DNA from: Azorinus chamasolen
Taxonomy: Eukaryota; Mollusca; Bivalvia; Cardiida; Solecurtidae
Assembly: GCA_963576725.1 (NCBI GenBank)
Contig: OY755252.1
Location: forward strand, 47,338,140-47,402,139
DNA length: 64,000 bases
Reading direction: 5' to 3'
Shown: piece by piece, positions 34,101-39,605 of the stretch
Numbering within the stretch: position 1 is the first letter of the stretch
Layout: each line of letters opens with the position of its first letter
Position numbers and translations under genes: made by a program
Notes under the pieces: generated by a model
What the model saw: only the letters and a program-made list of their open reading frames with translations
The model's database searches: none
What the model was told of the DNA's origin: nothing

Positions 34101-34902
34101 TTTCATGCCTTTGCAAATAGACTAGATTGAGATCAGACAATAGCTGTAGGAGCTATCTTATCAAGGTCTTCTCTGTTTACTAGCGGAACTAATAGATACT
34201 GATACTCATGATATAATTATTTCTTACTGGTATATTTGTTGAGGTAAATGGTTAAACTTTGCCTTTCCGTCATATAAATGCATTTTCACACATTTTCTAA
34301 ACACCTTTGTAAACAGAGTAGATACTTATCAGATGGCTTCTGTAGGCGCCGTCAGATCAGGGTTTTCTTTGTTTGCTAATGCCAATGGTATAATCTAGAT
34401 CTTATTCTTCAGTTTCTGCCTGAGCCAAAGTGTTCTATGTTCATGGGCCATTGTTAAATATAATTCTATTAATATTCATGATGTCATCATTTTTTTACAA
34501 AATATGAAAAGGGAAAGAGTTAACCCATTCCTCCATAGGCTATTTTTAGACCCAACCTCTTTGAAGAAAACTTAGTCTACCGAAAAGGAGCATTTACTAG
34601 AGAAAAGGAACATTATAGAATTGTGTAGTTTTGAAACAATTGTGATAAATAAAGCATTTACTCCTATAGGAGCAAATGCTCTATTTATAACAATGGTTTC
34701 ATAAAGTGAGTTTTACAGAGGCGTAGAAAGGCATATTTATGGAGGAAAGGGTTAAGAGAGATTATGCTGTATTTCATTTTTTGTTTACTTTTGCAGACAT
34801 TTCTGGTATACGATTATAGACATTTTACTGGAGAAGTTGTTTCCGGAGGTTACCTCAGTGGAGCTGCAACGGAAGCTAAGCGTGACTCCTGAACACTCCT
34901 GA
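11071..34902 (+). CDS. SNX19: Sorting nexin 19 (SNX19) orthologue, 11 coding exons
   Basis: Coding exons: 11071-13164, 16127-16256, 16849-16949, 17697-17819, 18500-18679, 20673-20772, 21978-22115, 26061-26208, 30003-30187, 30921-31008, 34797-34902. Every junction is AG/GT with matching phase; the total is 3393 nt, 1130 residues plus stop (human SNX19 is about 990). Domains: hydrophobic hairpin at about 33-75 with no RGS domain; PXA at about 162-355; a Ser-rich linker to about 650; PX at about 655-815 with the phosphoinositide-contacting RRFREF at 718-723 and GPKKLIPSLPFGNM at 745-758; Nexin_C at about 965-1110. The exon 3-4 reading (PSLPFGNM, then HIAFVRK and RID) is characteristic of SNX19 rather than SNX13, SNX14 or SNX25. 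In vertebrates SNX19 is ER-anchored by its N-terminal membrane segments and binds endosomal PI3P through PX, tethering endolysosomes to the ER. The same role is inferred here. The first in-frame ATG (11071) was chosen because it directly precedes the membrane hairpin. Confidence 0.93.
13286..13520 (-). mobile_element. A-type TTAA MITE (intron 1)
   Basis: It starts TTAACCCTTCCTTCC. Palindrome arms GCAAACAGAGAAGATCC and TCTGCTCTGTTTGC lie at about 13327-13392. The distal end is decayed. Confidence 0.7.
13627..13956 (+). mobile_element. B-type TTAA MITE hosting an H hairpin (intron 1)
   Basis: It starts TTAACCCATTACCTCATAGG. The palindrome ACCATTGTTATAAAT / TTTATCACAATGGT is at about 13742-13806. 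The terminal GACATATAGGAAT is separated from GAGTTGA by the H element. The right TTAA has become TTGA. Confidence 0.65.
13858..13946. mobile_element. H hairpin element, intact
   Basis: The arms GGGGTAAGACACG + TTTGAGTCAGTATATG and CATATACTGACTCAAA + CCTGTCTTACTCC pair almost perfectly across an 80-nt hairpin. GGAAT occurs on both sides and may be the target duplication. The copy at 8156-9002 matches. Confidence 0.7.
14088..14341 (+). mobile_element. A-type TTAA MITE, degraded (intron 1)
   Basis: It holds ATGTAAGAAATAATGACATC, a reduced palindrome (AGAGTAGACCTATAGGAGCAG) and the right end GTAAGGGTTAA. The left TTAA was not found. Confidence 0.55.
14664..15070 (+). mobile_element. T-type HINE-like element (intron 1)
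   Basis: It starts at a short hairpin (GGCCCC ... GGGGGC), has a GTCT microsatellite at about 14707-14735 and a second GTCTGTC cluster at about 14910-14935, and ends GAACACTCTTGT before T. The short ORFs through the microsatellites are artefacts. Confidence 0.5.
15083..15305 (+). mobile_element. A-type TTAA MITE (intron 1)
   Basis: TTAA at 15083 and 15302. ATGAATATTAATTAGATTAA at 15128-15147 supplies the uninterrupted version of the site invaded at 9250. The palindrome is deleted to about half (GACGGCTCTTCTGTTTGC). Confidence 0.75.
15379..15607 (+). mobile_element. B-type TTAA MITE, complete (intron 1)
   Basis: TTAACGCATTACCTCATAGG to GAGGGAATCGGTTAA. The palindrome at about 15487-15550 has a nearly perfect GAGC(G/A)(T)TTGCT..AGCAAATGCTC stem around TCTATAGGAG. 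Confidence 0.85.
15636..15868 (+). mobile_element. A-type TTAA MITE (intron 1)
   Basis: It starts TTAACTCTTTATTCC and ends GAGTAAAGGGTG (the last bases are lost). The hairpin is shortened (AGACCCTGATCAGATCCATC). Confidence 0.7.
16127..16256 (+). CDS. SNX19: SNX19 exon 2 (PX)
   Basis: TTTCAG|TATGAG to AGAG|GTAACT, phase 0 in, phase 1 out. It encodes YEALYQSDEDLVHRTGF and then the PX phosphoinositide-contact motif VKRRFREF. Confidence 0.95.
16435..16609 (-). mobile_element. A-type TTAA MITE (intron 2)
   Basis: Palindrome centre GGCTCCTATAGGAGCTG. The right end GTATTGGGTTAA is preserved, while the left terminus is eroded. A second A fragment (TTAATACCTTTGCAAACAGAG, 16606-16672) shares its TTAA. 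A pearl-like fragment (CTTGTTCACCACCACAAGGG) follows at about 16735-16815. Confidence 0.65.
16849..16949 (+). CDS. SNX19: SNX19 exon 3 (PX)
   Basis: ATTTCAG|ACATAAAAGG to TTGCAG|GTAAAT, phase 1 in, phase 0 out. It encodes DIKGPKKLIPSLPFGNM and KKLLEAFLQ, the Pro-rich PX segment. Confidence 0.95.
17000..17243 (+). mobile_element. A-type TTAA MITE, complete (intron 3)
   Basis: TTAACCCTTGCCTTG to AAAGGAAAGGGTTAA. The palindrome centre is CTGCTCCTATAGGAGTCG. The right TTAA is shared with the next element. Confidence 0.85.
17240..17426 (+). mobile_element. B-type TTAA MITE, hairpin half deleted (intron 3)
   Basis: TTAACCCATTCCTTCATAGG to GAGGGAATTGG. One palindrome arm is gone; only ATGCTCTATTTGCCATGG remains. 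Confidence 0.7.
17697..17819 (+). CDS. SNX19: SNX19 exon 4 (end of PX)
   Basis: TTAAAAG|GCCTTG to GATCAG|GTAGG, phase 0 on both sides. It encodes ALIKRQDICNGEVLKQFMGY and then HIAFVRK and SRIDQ, closing the PX domain. Confidence 0.92.
17926..18131. mobile_element. C-type TA MITE (intron 4)
   Basis: Palindrome arms AACTGCTTAGGGCAGGG and CCCTGCATTAAGCTGCC surround a duplicated GCTCCTAGAGGAGC centre. The right end is GAGGTTTTACTG before TA. The left end is poorly defined. Confidence 0.6.
18308..18416 (+). mobile_element. A-type MITE fragment (intron 4)
   Basis: Only the palindrome (GCAAACAGAGCAGACC to GGTCTACTTTGTTTGC) and the right end GAGGGATTGG are left. Confidence 0.65.
18500..18679 (+). 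CDS. SNX19: SNX19 exon 5 (PX to Nexin_C linker)
   Basis: TTTGTCAG|AGACTG to GATCAT|GTAATG, phase 0 on both sides, 60 codons. It encodes RLVKTMSGVFDKIVEGLPSL and an acidic Asp/Glu-rich tail. Confidence 0.92.
18704..18953 (+). mobile_element. A-type TTAA MITE (intron 5)
   Basis: It holds TCCCTTTACTTCATGAATATT, ATGACATCATGAATATTAA and the hairpin at about 18847-18915 with centre CAGCTCCTATAGGAGCC. Both terminal TTAAs are mutated. Confidence 0.65.
19309..19782 (+). mobile_element. P-type HINE-like element (intron 5)
   Basis: The 5' hairpin GCTCACCAGAGC..GCTCAGGTGAGC, diverged internal repeats with CATCTTTGGCA and AAATTATG(T/C)CCC, and the 3' hairpin GGGCCATGATGGCCC followed by TCTTGT mark it. 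Confidence 0.7.
20229..20273. repeat. CAGA microsatellite
   Basis: Interrupted (CAGA)n within SNX19 intron 5. Confidence 0.85.
20288..20570 (+). mobile_element. A-type TTAA MITE with internal 58-bp duplication
   Basis: It starts TTAACCATTTACTC. The segment from AAATAATGACATTGTGAAT to ATTGGCCATG is present twice in tandem (about 20320-20377 and 20378-20435). The hairpin is at about 20466-20533. Confidence 0.75.
20673..20772 (+). CDS. SNX19: SNX19 exon 6
   Basis: TATTTCAG|CAAACG to CTCTAG|GTATTT, phase 0 in, phase 1 out. It encodes QTFQKLDSALDGFMQKTLFD, helical linker sequence. Confidence 0.9.
21023..21266 (-). mobile_element. A-type TTAA MITE (intron 6)
   Basis: It is bounded by TTAA at 21023 and 21263, ending CATGGAGTAAAGGGTTAA. 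The hairpin is reduced (CAGATCAGATGACCCAGGG). It is followed 17 bp later by the 24-bp array. Confidence 0.75.
21284..21572. repeat. 24-bp minisatellite, 12 copies
   Basis: The unit is close to AATGAGTAGTAAAGGCTATG plus CATT. Because 24 is divisible by 3, both strands stay open (8-residue repeats MSSKGYAS and MHSLYYSL), so the ORFs here are artefacts. The unit resembles the terminus of the adjacent A element. Confidence 0.9.
21673..21812. mobile_element. C-type MITE, short (intron 6)
   Basis: Ends CTGTAAAACCTATC and GAGGGGTTTTACTG are inverted. The CAGGTGGCAGCAGAGTG and CACCTGCC arms are shortened. Confidence 0.65.
21828..21918. repeat. F-type hairpin, diverged copy
   Basis: Arms CCATCAAACCTTACGTTG and its inverted partner CAACATAAGATTTAGTG flank GTCTCTTGGAGATGATTC. 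It ends about 60 bp upstream of exon 7. The better copy is at 25841-25937. Confidence 0.6.
21978..22115 (+). CDS. SNX19: SNX19 exon 7 (variable linker)
   Basis: CTGGGTAG|GACTGAG to GACAAG|GTGAGC, phase 1 on both sides, so it could be skipped without a frameshift. It encodes LSVLEWQEKQAGSP and a hydrophilic Ser/Gln/Thr-rich stretch. Support is the matching phases; the sequence is not conserved enough to recognise. Confidence 0.7.
22401..22861 (+). mobile_element. A-type MITE split by a D element (intron 7)
   Basis: The left half (TTCATGAATATTCATGTAAG, ATGATGAATATTAAT) and right half (GGCAGAAACTGTTCC, hairpin at about 22751-22817 with GCTCCTAAAGGAGCC) are separated by 22470-22706. The right terminus runs into the 28-bp array. 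Confidence 0.7.
22470..22706 (+). mobile_element. D-type HINE-like element nested in an A MITE
   Basis: It starts near GTTTGTTTTCGAAAAAA..GTGGAGCTATTG and ends GGCACCACAGGTGGCTCTTGT before T. It parallels the D copies at 48492-48780 and 60339-60717. Some A sequence is missing at the junction. Confidence 0.65.
22834..23421. repeat. 28-bp minisatellite, 21 copies
   Basis: The unit GGCATATGTATGGAGTACAG plus AGTTATAA repeats exactly every 28 bp. Variants alternate CACAGTTAAAA with GAGTTATAA. The unit matches the right end of an A element (GGCGTATTTATGGAGTAAAG plus GGTTAA). The ORF at 23123-23365 is an artefact. Confidence 0.95.
23594..23818 (-). mobile_element. E-type TTAA MITE
   Basis: Ends ATAACCGCTTCGGCGCC and GGTGGTGAAAGGGTTAA. 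The palindrome is GATCAGATGCCGCC..AAAAGCG (partly decayed). It matches 59320-59564 in the opposite orientation. Confidence 0.75.
23815..24064 (+). mobile_element. A2-type TTAA MITE, complete
   Basis: TTAACCCTTTTCCTG to GGGTGAAAGGGTTAA. It shares TTAA 23815-23818 with the E element. The hairpin is at about 23955-24028. Confidence 0.8.
24198..24432 (-). mobile_element. B-type TTAA MITE, complete (intron 7)
   Basis: TTAATCCAGATTTACAC to GAGGAAATGGGTTAA. The palindrome CACCATTGTGATAAATAGAG.. has centre ACTCCTATAGGAGCAAAT. Confidence 0.85.
24486..24679 (+). mobile_element. A-type TTAA MITE, hairpin reduced
   Basis: It holds TTATTCCATGCTGAATATT, GATGACATATGTACACAGG and GATAAGGGTTAA. Most of the palindrome is deleted (CAGGTCAGACGACCCAGATC). 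It shares its right TTAA with the next copy. Confidence 0.65.
24676..24915 (+). mobile_element. A-type TTAA MITE (intron 7)
   Basis: TTAAAAGTCTCCCC to AAAGAAAAGGGTTAA. Hairpin centre GCTTCTGCAGGAGCC. It is chained to the preceding copy through TTAA 24676-24679. Confidence 0.75.
25018..25197. mobile_element. C-type TA MITE (intron 7)
   Basis: CAGTAGAGTCTGGC and the diverged inverted right end (ACAGATACTATTG) lie between TA dinucleotides. Arms GTAGCTTAATG and TTAAGCAGCTACCTGC are present. A G-type palindrome fragment follows at about 25225-25300. Confidence 0.65.
25841..25937. repeat. F-type hairpin, near-perfect 97-nt inverted repeat
   Basis: ATTTCTCCACCAA and CTATGCTGTGACCACT pair with AGTGGTCACAGCATAG and TTTGGTGGAGAAAT, with GTCTCTTGGAGATGATTC at the tip. 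Matching pieces occur at 21828-21918 and 10717-10740. It resembles a small palindromic MITE, and the transcript would fold into a long stem. Confidence 0.75.
26061..26208 (+). CDS. SNX19: SNX19 exon 8 (start of Nexin_C)
   Basis: AATTTTAG|ATGTCC to AAACAG|GTTTGT, phase 1 in, phase 2 out. It encodes SAILDLLTELLSGQDSWLC and HLTKVTVGKGLN, matching the first Nexin_C helices. Confidence 0.93.
26241..26559. mobile_element. C2-type TA MITE with long termini (intron 8)
   Basis: The ends CAGTTGAACTTCGATATC and GAAGTTCAACTG are inverted and flanked by TA (26239-26240, 26560-26561). The core carries the C palindrome: GACAGCTTAATAAAGG .. AAGCTCCTACAGGACCTTTC .. TGTATTAAGTTGT. It starts 32 bp after exon 8. 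Confidence 0.85.
27208..28272 (-). mobile_element. mariner transposon, internally deleted
   Basis: GGTTGTCCCAAAATAG at the left and CTATTTTGGGACAACTC at the right are inverted ends flanked by TA (27206-27207, 28273-28274). At about 1065 bp it is shorter than the usual 1.3 kb of a mariner. It holds a broken N-terminal transposase reading on the - strand; the catalytic half is missing. Confidence 0.8.
27400..27880 (-). pseudogene. mariner transposase DNA-binding half, broken
   Basis: Read from about 27880 leftwards in shifting frames: QTVIEFCAGLGQSPVKKHK, then PGRRKTIDNNAVKQVRDIL, then EISSKTGLSKSSVYRDI, then VCARWVPRLLKTEEKQ. The order and the ARWVPRLL box are those of mariner transposases between the two helix-turn-helix regions and the linker. 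At least one in-frame stop and two frameshifts are present, and the DDD/E nuclease region is absent. The + strand ORFs at 27442-27872 are shadows. Confidence 0.75.
28362..29585 (+). mobile_element. R-type tandem-repeat element (intron 8)
   Basis: The 5' hairpin TACCCCAACAAAC..GTTTGAGTGGGGTA (about 28370-28399) and a GGTC-rich stretch precede about six monomers of about 160 bp (about 28450-29463). Each monomer has CTTGTACTTTGAACTCCTCC and a GTGACCTTGACC(TTGACC)TTTGG block. A 3' segment ends near CACCTTTAGTGATGATCTA. This is HINE/pearl-like architecture, but the CTCTTGT ending is not evident. Confidence 0.7.
29583..29890 (+). mobile_element. two A-type MITE right-half fragments (intron 8)
   Basis: The fragment at 29583-29715 has a hairpin with GCGCCTACAGGAGCTG. 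The fragment at 29752-29890 has GCAGACAGAGCAGACC and GGTCTTCTCTGTTTGC. Both lack left ends. Confidence 0.6.
30003..30187 (+). CDS. SNX19: SNX19 exon 9 (Nexin_C)
   Basis: CCTTACAG|ATACCTTG to TTGCCAG|GTTATT, phase 2 in, phase 1 out. It encodes YLESKVELLTSENMNTFYLQ and TLRETLWP, the SNX19-type 'LRxxxWPxG' region. Confidence 0.93.
30345..30474 (+). repeat. tandem duplication, about 68 bp
   Basis: GAATACATTGGTCAGGTGTT and ATTTTCAATGTG recur twice (about 30345-30412 and 30413-30474) in intron 9. An A-type left-half fragment follows at about 30592-30700. Confidence 0.75.
30921..31008 (+). CDS. SNX19: SNX19 exon 10 (Nexin_C)
   Basis: TTCTCCAG|GTACAT to AAACAG|GTAGGT, phase 1 in, phase 2 out. It encodes TLHTLLGGEDFNHLVEEVF. 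Confidence 0.93.
31088..31183 (+). mobile_element. A-type MITE fragment (intron 10)
   Basis: Decayed hairpin GCAGAGCCTGGTCAGAC .. CTGATCTTGATCTGTTC with right end GGGGTAAAGGGATAA. Confidence 0.55.
31370..31885 (+). repeat. tandem repeat of about 165 bp, three copies (intron 10)
   Basis: Monomers contain ATAGCTTTGAAACTG, TTCACCA(T/C)CACAAGCTTC, CTGTCAA(G)..ATTTTGACAGAAT and CTTATTTACATAACCC. The second copy has a 37-bp internal duplication. This is the core of a pearl-like element. A C-type palindrome fragment follows at about 31963-32044. Confidence 0.65.
32047..33722 (+). mobile_element. P-type HINE-like element, long array (intron 10)
   Basis: 5' hairpin GCTCACCTGGCAC..GTGCCAAGGTGAGC, a GTGCGT-rich stretch, then about ten monomers of about 155 bp sharing TTGATATTTGGTATGTAGC, AAATTATGACCCC and GGGCTTATCAGTTTTTCATA. 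3' hairpin GGGCCATCATGGCCC followed by TCTTGT. Confidence 0.8.
33759..33992. repeat. poly-C tract and degenerate 20-bp array
   Basis: A run of C (about 33759-33771) is followed by about ten irregular copies of CATTTATTAGAGTGGGGG. A few similar units occur near 20000-20050. Confidence 0.75.
34074..34255 (-). mobile_element. A-type TTAA MITE, internally shortened (intron 10)
   Basis: TTAACCCTTTCCTTAAT to GAGGTAAATGGTTAA. Hairpin centre TAGCTGTAGGAGCTA. A B-type left fragment (TTAATGCCTTACC) lies just before at about 34018-34070. Confidence 0.75.
34252..34523 (-). mobile_element. A-type TTAA MITE (intron 10)
   Basis: TTAAACTTTGCCTTTCC to AAAGGGAAAGAGTTAA. It shares TTAA with both neighbours. 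Hairpin centre GGCTTCTGTAGGCGCC. Confidence 0.8.
34520..34755 (+). mobile_element. B-type TTAA MITE, complete, next to the last exon
   Basis: TTAACCCATTCCTCCATAGG to GAGGAAAGGGTTAA. Palindrome centre ACTCCTATAGGAGCAAAT. It ends 41 bp before SNX19 exon 11, so the element reaches into the branch-point region of that intron. Confidence 0.85.
34797..34902 (+). CDS. SNX19: SNX19 exon 11 and stop
   Basis: TTTTGCAG|ACATTTC, phase 2 in. It encodes HFWYTIIDILLEKLFPE and ends VTPEHS, TGA at 34900-34902. It matches the C-terminal helix of Nexin_C. Confidence 0.93.
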
Positions 34903-35240
34903 AACCGCTGTCAGTCTGCCACAACAGTAAACAGCGACTAATTTATTGGACCAGTCTTATTACCTCAGTCAGACTGTGGTCACCAGTGAACAGTAACTTC
35001 TGTACTGAAACAGTCTCAATACCTCAGTCTGACTGTGTCCACCAGTAAACAGCAATTTTATTATTGAATCAGTCTTAATACCTCAGTCAGGATTTGGTCA
35101 CCAGTGAACAGCAACTTCTGTAGTAAACCAGTCTGTGGCCAAATATAAACAGCAACACTAGTCTTGGACCAATCTTAATACCTCAGTCTGACTGTGGCCA
35201 TCAGTAAACAGCTATTCCTGAAGCTGATCTGGTGCAAAAA
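34903..35240 (+). repeat. SNX19 3' UTR tandem repeat, about 59 bp
   Basis: ACCTCAGTC recurs at 34962, 35021 and 35080 (59-bp spacing) and again at 35180 after a partly deleted copy. Each unit also carries ACCAGT(G/A)AACAG. It begins within 60 bp of the stop codon, so it is probably transcribed as 3' UTR. No convincing poly(A) signal was assigned. Confidence 0.75.
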
Positions 35241-35348
35241 CTATTCGCAAAAGTTGTCACAATTTCTTGTGTTCATATGCCATTTCATGTACATGTATAC
35301 AAATTCAGCTAACAGATATTTATTCAGTCATTATATCTTACATAAATG

Positions 35349-35562
35349 TTAACCTTTAGCCTGCTGAGCAAATTATTTTTGGAGAATTTTTCACCTACTA
35401 CATTTTCAAAATTCAAGCTATGATCAATTTGTCTACCAAAATGCAATCAGGATGTCAAACAGTTTGGATCCTGATGAGACGCCGAGTTACTCAGCGTCTC
35501 ATCTGGATCCAAACTGTTTGCATAGGTATTCACTCATCTGCCCATAGCAGGCTAAAGATTAA
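35349..35562 (+). mobile_element. G-type TTAA MITE, complete
   Basis: Ends TTAACCTTTAGCCTGCTG and CAGCAGGCTAAAGATTAA-like, TTAA at 35349 and 35559. The palindrome CAAACAGTTTGGATCCTGAT / ATCTGGATCCAAACTGTTTG has a GCCGAGTTACTCAGCG centre. A second palindrome fragment lies at 35625-35695. Confidence 0.8.
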
Positions 35563-36198
35563 TGGGAGAAAAGGGTGACGCAACCACCTGCTAATTTAAC
35601 CTTGAGCCTGCGGTTGGGGATGGGAGATAACCTTTGCACACAATTTGGATCTAGATGAGCCACTGAGTAACTCAGCATCTCATCTCGCCAAATACTCTGA
35701 CTGTGTTATAGCAGAGACATATGTCTCTAGTTATAGAAAATAGAAAAGCAAGATAAATCAACTGTGACAGCTGAAAGTTTGCTTGTGAAGCTAATCGTTA
35801 AATCTATATTGATTCATTTCAGTGCTTATGGAGTTTCTTCTTATTATCTAATCTGACAGACAGTGTAAACTGTGATCACAGTTCTGATTTGAAAGCTGGC
35901 CAGAATCTTCACTGTTTGCAAAACCAAGTAATATTTCAGAAGGTTATGTTTGGTTTGTTCTGCTTGGAAAAACAGGGTTGAGTCAGAAATAGTAATAAAT
36001 TCTTTGATGTACTGAGGAGGGTCCACATATTGTTTTGCGGTAACTAACAAAGACCCTAATTTATGAATGTTTTAGAAATTCAAGTCCAAACATTCAGAAT
36101 ATATTCTTTATTCTATACATGTATTTTTATTCTGTTTTGAATGTAAAGAAATGATACTCATTTAACATGCTAAAACTAAATTGAGTTGCTTTATGCCA

Positions 36199-36447
36199 TT
36201 AACCCTTAACTCCATGAATACTTATGTAACAAATAATGACGTCATGAATATTTATTAGACTAATTGCTATATAAGCACATGGACAATGGAATTTTTGGTC
36301 ATGGCAGAAACTGTAGAGTCATATCTGTATTATATCATAAGTAAACAGAGTAGACCTTGGTCAAACAGCTCCTACAGGAGCCATCTGATCTGGATCTTTT
36401 CTGTTTGCTGAGGTATAGAAAGGTGTATTTATGGAGTAGAGGGATAA
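36199..36447 (+). mobile_element. A-type TTAA MITE
   Basis: TTAACCCTTAACTCCATGAAT to GGAGTAGAGGGATAA. Hairpin centre CAGCTCCTACAGGAGCC. Confidence 0.8.
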
Positions 36448-37599
36448 CAGTCACTGTTTGCATTTCTATCTCTCTAGCATACCTTTTTGATTACGTTATT
36501 TGTGTTCGACGTACATTTGTCAGGAAGTGACATATGTGTTTCTTCTAACACTCTTTTTGAATGAAACAGGAAGTCAGCACAGTCAAGAATTTGTTCCATG
36601 TTCATACAGGTAATGCATATGTTGGAACAGAGGAAGCATGTTCTGTATGTTCCAGATGAACAGTCATTTCTACATGATTAATAAGTGCTTAATGTTGCAC
36701 TAGTCATTTAATATTTCTTAATCAATCCATTCATTCACATCAGTATCACTTTGTGTTATTAACTGCCCAAAAGCTTATTCCAGTCAATGTTATAAATGTT
36801 CAGCCAAGTTAATATACTTCAGAATTTGTTCCCTTTTGTTCATAGATGTGCCAATACACCCAGTGTATGTAGTTTTAGAATGATGTGCAATAAGTTTTTT
36901 TTATTATTATTTTATGTAGATTGTATAGACGTTTAAAAGAAATGTGATGCCGTTATCTGAAATATTCTATGTTTGTCTGTTTTCAATGAAAGAAAATCAA
37001 GGCATGGACAATGGACATAGCCTGGTTCTGCGTTTATCATTGTCATTCTGCTGCGTTCATCATTGCAAACAATTTTGTCATAGTTTTGACATCAGTACAG
37101 CTGTCCTTATCAAACATCACACAGTAACTGTTGTTCTCCACCATAATGACTACAATCTGGTAAGGGGCACTACTCTATCATACATATTTAAAGAGTAACC
37201 ATTCTTTCAAATATTGATTTTTTGTGGTAATAGACAAGCATTGTCATCTGCCTGCTGTGAACTTGTCTAAGCATTGTCATCTGCCTGCTGTGAACTTGTC
37301 TTAGCCTGAATGATTTTTAAAAGAAAACAAAAATCAAGGTATACCCTCAGTTGGCAAGTAAGAGTCAAGAGATCTTGTTCCAAGATGCAATTTCAAGTAA
37401 AAGAAACTTGTTTTGACAAAATCAGTAGACCTTTGCTGAAAAATGAAAGTGTATGTTTTTCTGTAAGACAAATATGAAAAAAGATCAATTTCATTGTCAC
37501 ACCTATTTTTGGCCAACTTTTGACACAATTCCCATATTAGTGGATGAGTGTGTATGCATCATATCCATATATTGGGTTACCCTTACCAATACCAACATT
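36448..37599. other. no gene seen
   Basis: Apart from a T-type 3' fragment at about 36500-36560 (GTGTTTCTTCTAACACTC) and a 31-bp direct repeat (GCATTGTCATCTGCCTGC, about 37230 and 37271), nothing was recognised. The ORFs at 36944-37198 and 37334-37528 show no family features. Confidence 0.4.
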
Positions 37600-38226
37600 G
37601 TTCAAGCTGTTGTGATTGTTTGAAAAACATGAATGCCAGGGGTGTACCAGTTTTCGTTATATGGCCATGCAATAATTGGACCAATAGTCCTATACAATAG
37701 ATCTCATAGTGAAACTTGCTAGATCTTCTACTCTAAAAGCACTGGCTGGATTTCAATAAACTTTTGCAGGTTAGTTTCTAGGTGATCCTTTACCACAGTT
37801 GCTGGAACTGATATTATTTGTCAAACCAACATGGCCTCCAGGCGCAAGGCAAATTTTCCATATATGGCTGTATTGAAAATTTAGAAAACCTTCTCTTCAG
37901 AATTCAATAAAAATGGTTGGGAACCCTGTTTGATGAAGTCATCAGTTTTGGATAACATTAACATGTCCACTACATGATAGGGCGAAATGTCCTTATTTGA
38001 CTATATAGGTAAACATTAAAAAATCTTCTCTAAATCTTTTCACCACTTTTCCATGTAATTTTGTAGGAATATTCCGTTGGTGACTTTCTACAACAAAGTG
38101 CTAAAATTACTTAGAGAGGGTGAACGTCATGTAATATTTTAAATAATAATCTAGACCAGTGTTCCATACAATAGTTTTCATGACTTCAATGACTTGTGAG
38201 CTATATTGGGCCACCATGACCCTCTT
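37600..38226 (+). mobile_element. decayed P-like element
   Basis: Diverged repeats with AAAATCTTCTC and TATGGCC end in GTGAGCTATATTGGGCCACC and CATGACCCTCTTGT, equivalent to the P 3' hairpin and CTCTTGT terminus. The 5' end was not identified. Confidence 0.45.
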
Positions 38227-38337
38227 GTCTAGAATGTTTTCTTTGTTTGGGACACAAATTTATATGCATTGACAGATTCCATTGTCAGGAGTAGATGGTA
38301 TGTGACATACCAGGACCATAATCTTAGTTATCTTCTT

Positions 38338-38741
38338 TTAGCTCACCAGAGCACAAAGTGCTCAGGGTGAGCTTTTGTTATCGCCTGATGCCCGTCATCA
38401 GTCTGCGTGGCCAATGCGGTGTCTGTCGTGCGTCGTCATTTGTCAACAATTTGAACCTTTAAAAATCTTCTCAGCTTTCATCTTTGGCACATAGCATCAT
38501 ATTAAGGTCCTCTACAAAAGTTGTATAAATTATGCCCCTTGGCTCAAAATTAGCCCTGTCCTAGGGGTAGCTAGTTATCAATAGAAACATATAGTGAAAA
38601 CTTTGAAAATCTTCACCTCTGAAACTACAGGGGTCTCATCTTTGCACATAGCATCATCTATAGATCCTCTGTGACAACTTTGAAATCTTCTCCTTTGATT
38701 GTCTGGTAAGCGATATCAGGGCCACCATGGCCCTCTTGTTT
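38338..38741 (+). mobile_element. P-type HINE-like element, short
   Basis: 5' hairpin GCTCACCAGAGC..GCTCAGGGTGAGC, about two internal repeats (CATCTTTGGCACATAGCATC), 3' hairpin GGGCCACCATGGCCC then TCTTGT. Confidence 0.75.
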
Positions 38742-38847
38742 TTAATTATCTCCCCTCCATTAATGTGGATTGTGTCTGCCACGGCTTACTTTTCCACCTG
38801 CATGCATCTAGTTAAAAAAGGTTCAGATGTATTACATTTGTACTTGT

Positions 38848-39325
38848 ATAGTTTGTAATATTAAGACTATAACATTTGTTATAGAACTATTGATACTTTT
38901 GTAATATTAAAACTATAACATTTGTTACAGAAATATCGGTATTTATGTTATATTAAATCATTCTATAACATTTGTTACTGAAATATTGGTATGTTTGTAA
39001 AAATCAAAGCTATAACATTTGTTACAGAATTATTGGTACTTTTATTATACTAAAACTATAGCACTTGTTACAGCAATATTGGTTATTTTGTTGCATCAAA
39101 ACTATAACATTTGTTATAGAAATATTGATAGTTTTGTAATATTGAAACTAAAATATTTGTTGCAAATATCATACTTTTGTTTTATTAAAACTATAACATT
39201 TGTTACTGAAATATTGGTACTTTTGTAATATCAAATCTGTAACATTAGTTACAGAGATATTGGTACTTTTGTAATATCAAATATGAAACATTTGTTACTG
39301 AAGTATTGTTACTTTTGTTATTACC
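38848..39325. repeat. 48-bp AT-rich minisatellite, about 10 copies
   Basis: Units of about 48 bp centred on AACTATAACATTTGTTACAG with ATATTGGTACTTTTGTAAT. They diverge by several substitutions each. No coding sense. Confidence 0.85.
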
Positions 39326-39350
39326 CTTGGGTTTTCTTTAAATCCTTTAC

Positions 39351-39500
39351 TTAACCTCTTCCTTCATATTAACATGTTTAAGCCTTTGCAAACATGGTAG
39401 ACCTAGATCAGACATCTCCTGCAGGAGCTATCTGATCAGAGTCTGCTCTGTTTGCTTATGAAGTAAATATAGATCTGATTCTTTAGTTGTTATCATGCCA
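39351..39500 (-). mobile_element. A-type TTAA MITE, truncated
   Basis: TTAACCTCTTCCTTC start, hairpin GCAAACATGGTAGACC to TCTGCTCTGTTTGC with a CATCTCCTGCAGGAGCTAT centre. The distal end is lost. Confidence 0.7.
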
Positions 39501-39605
39501 TTATGAAATTTGATGGAAGACTCATTATCAATATTGTAACATTATTTTGGCTCGTTTGTTTCGCAGGTTCAGAAAGGAAGGAGCCAGTTTTAATGATTTA
39601 GCAGA

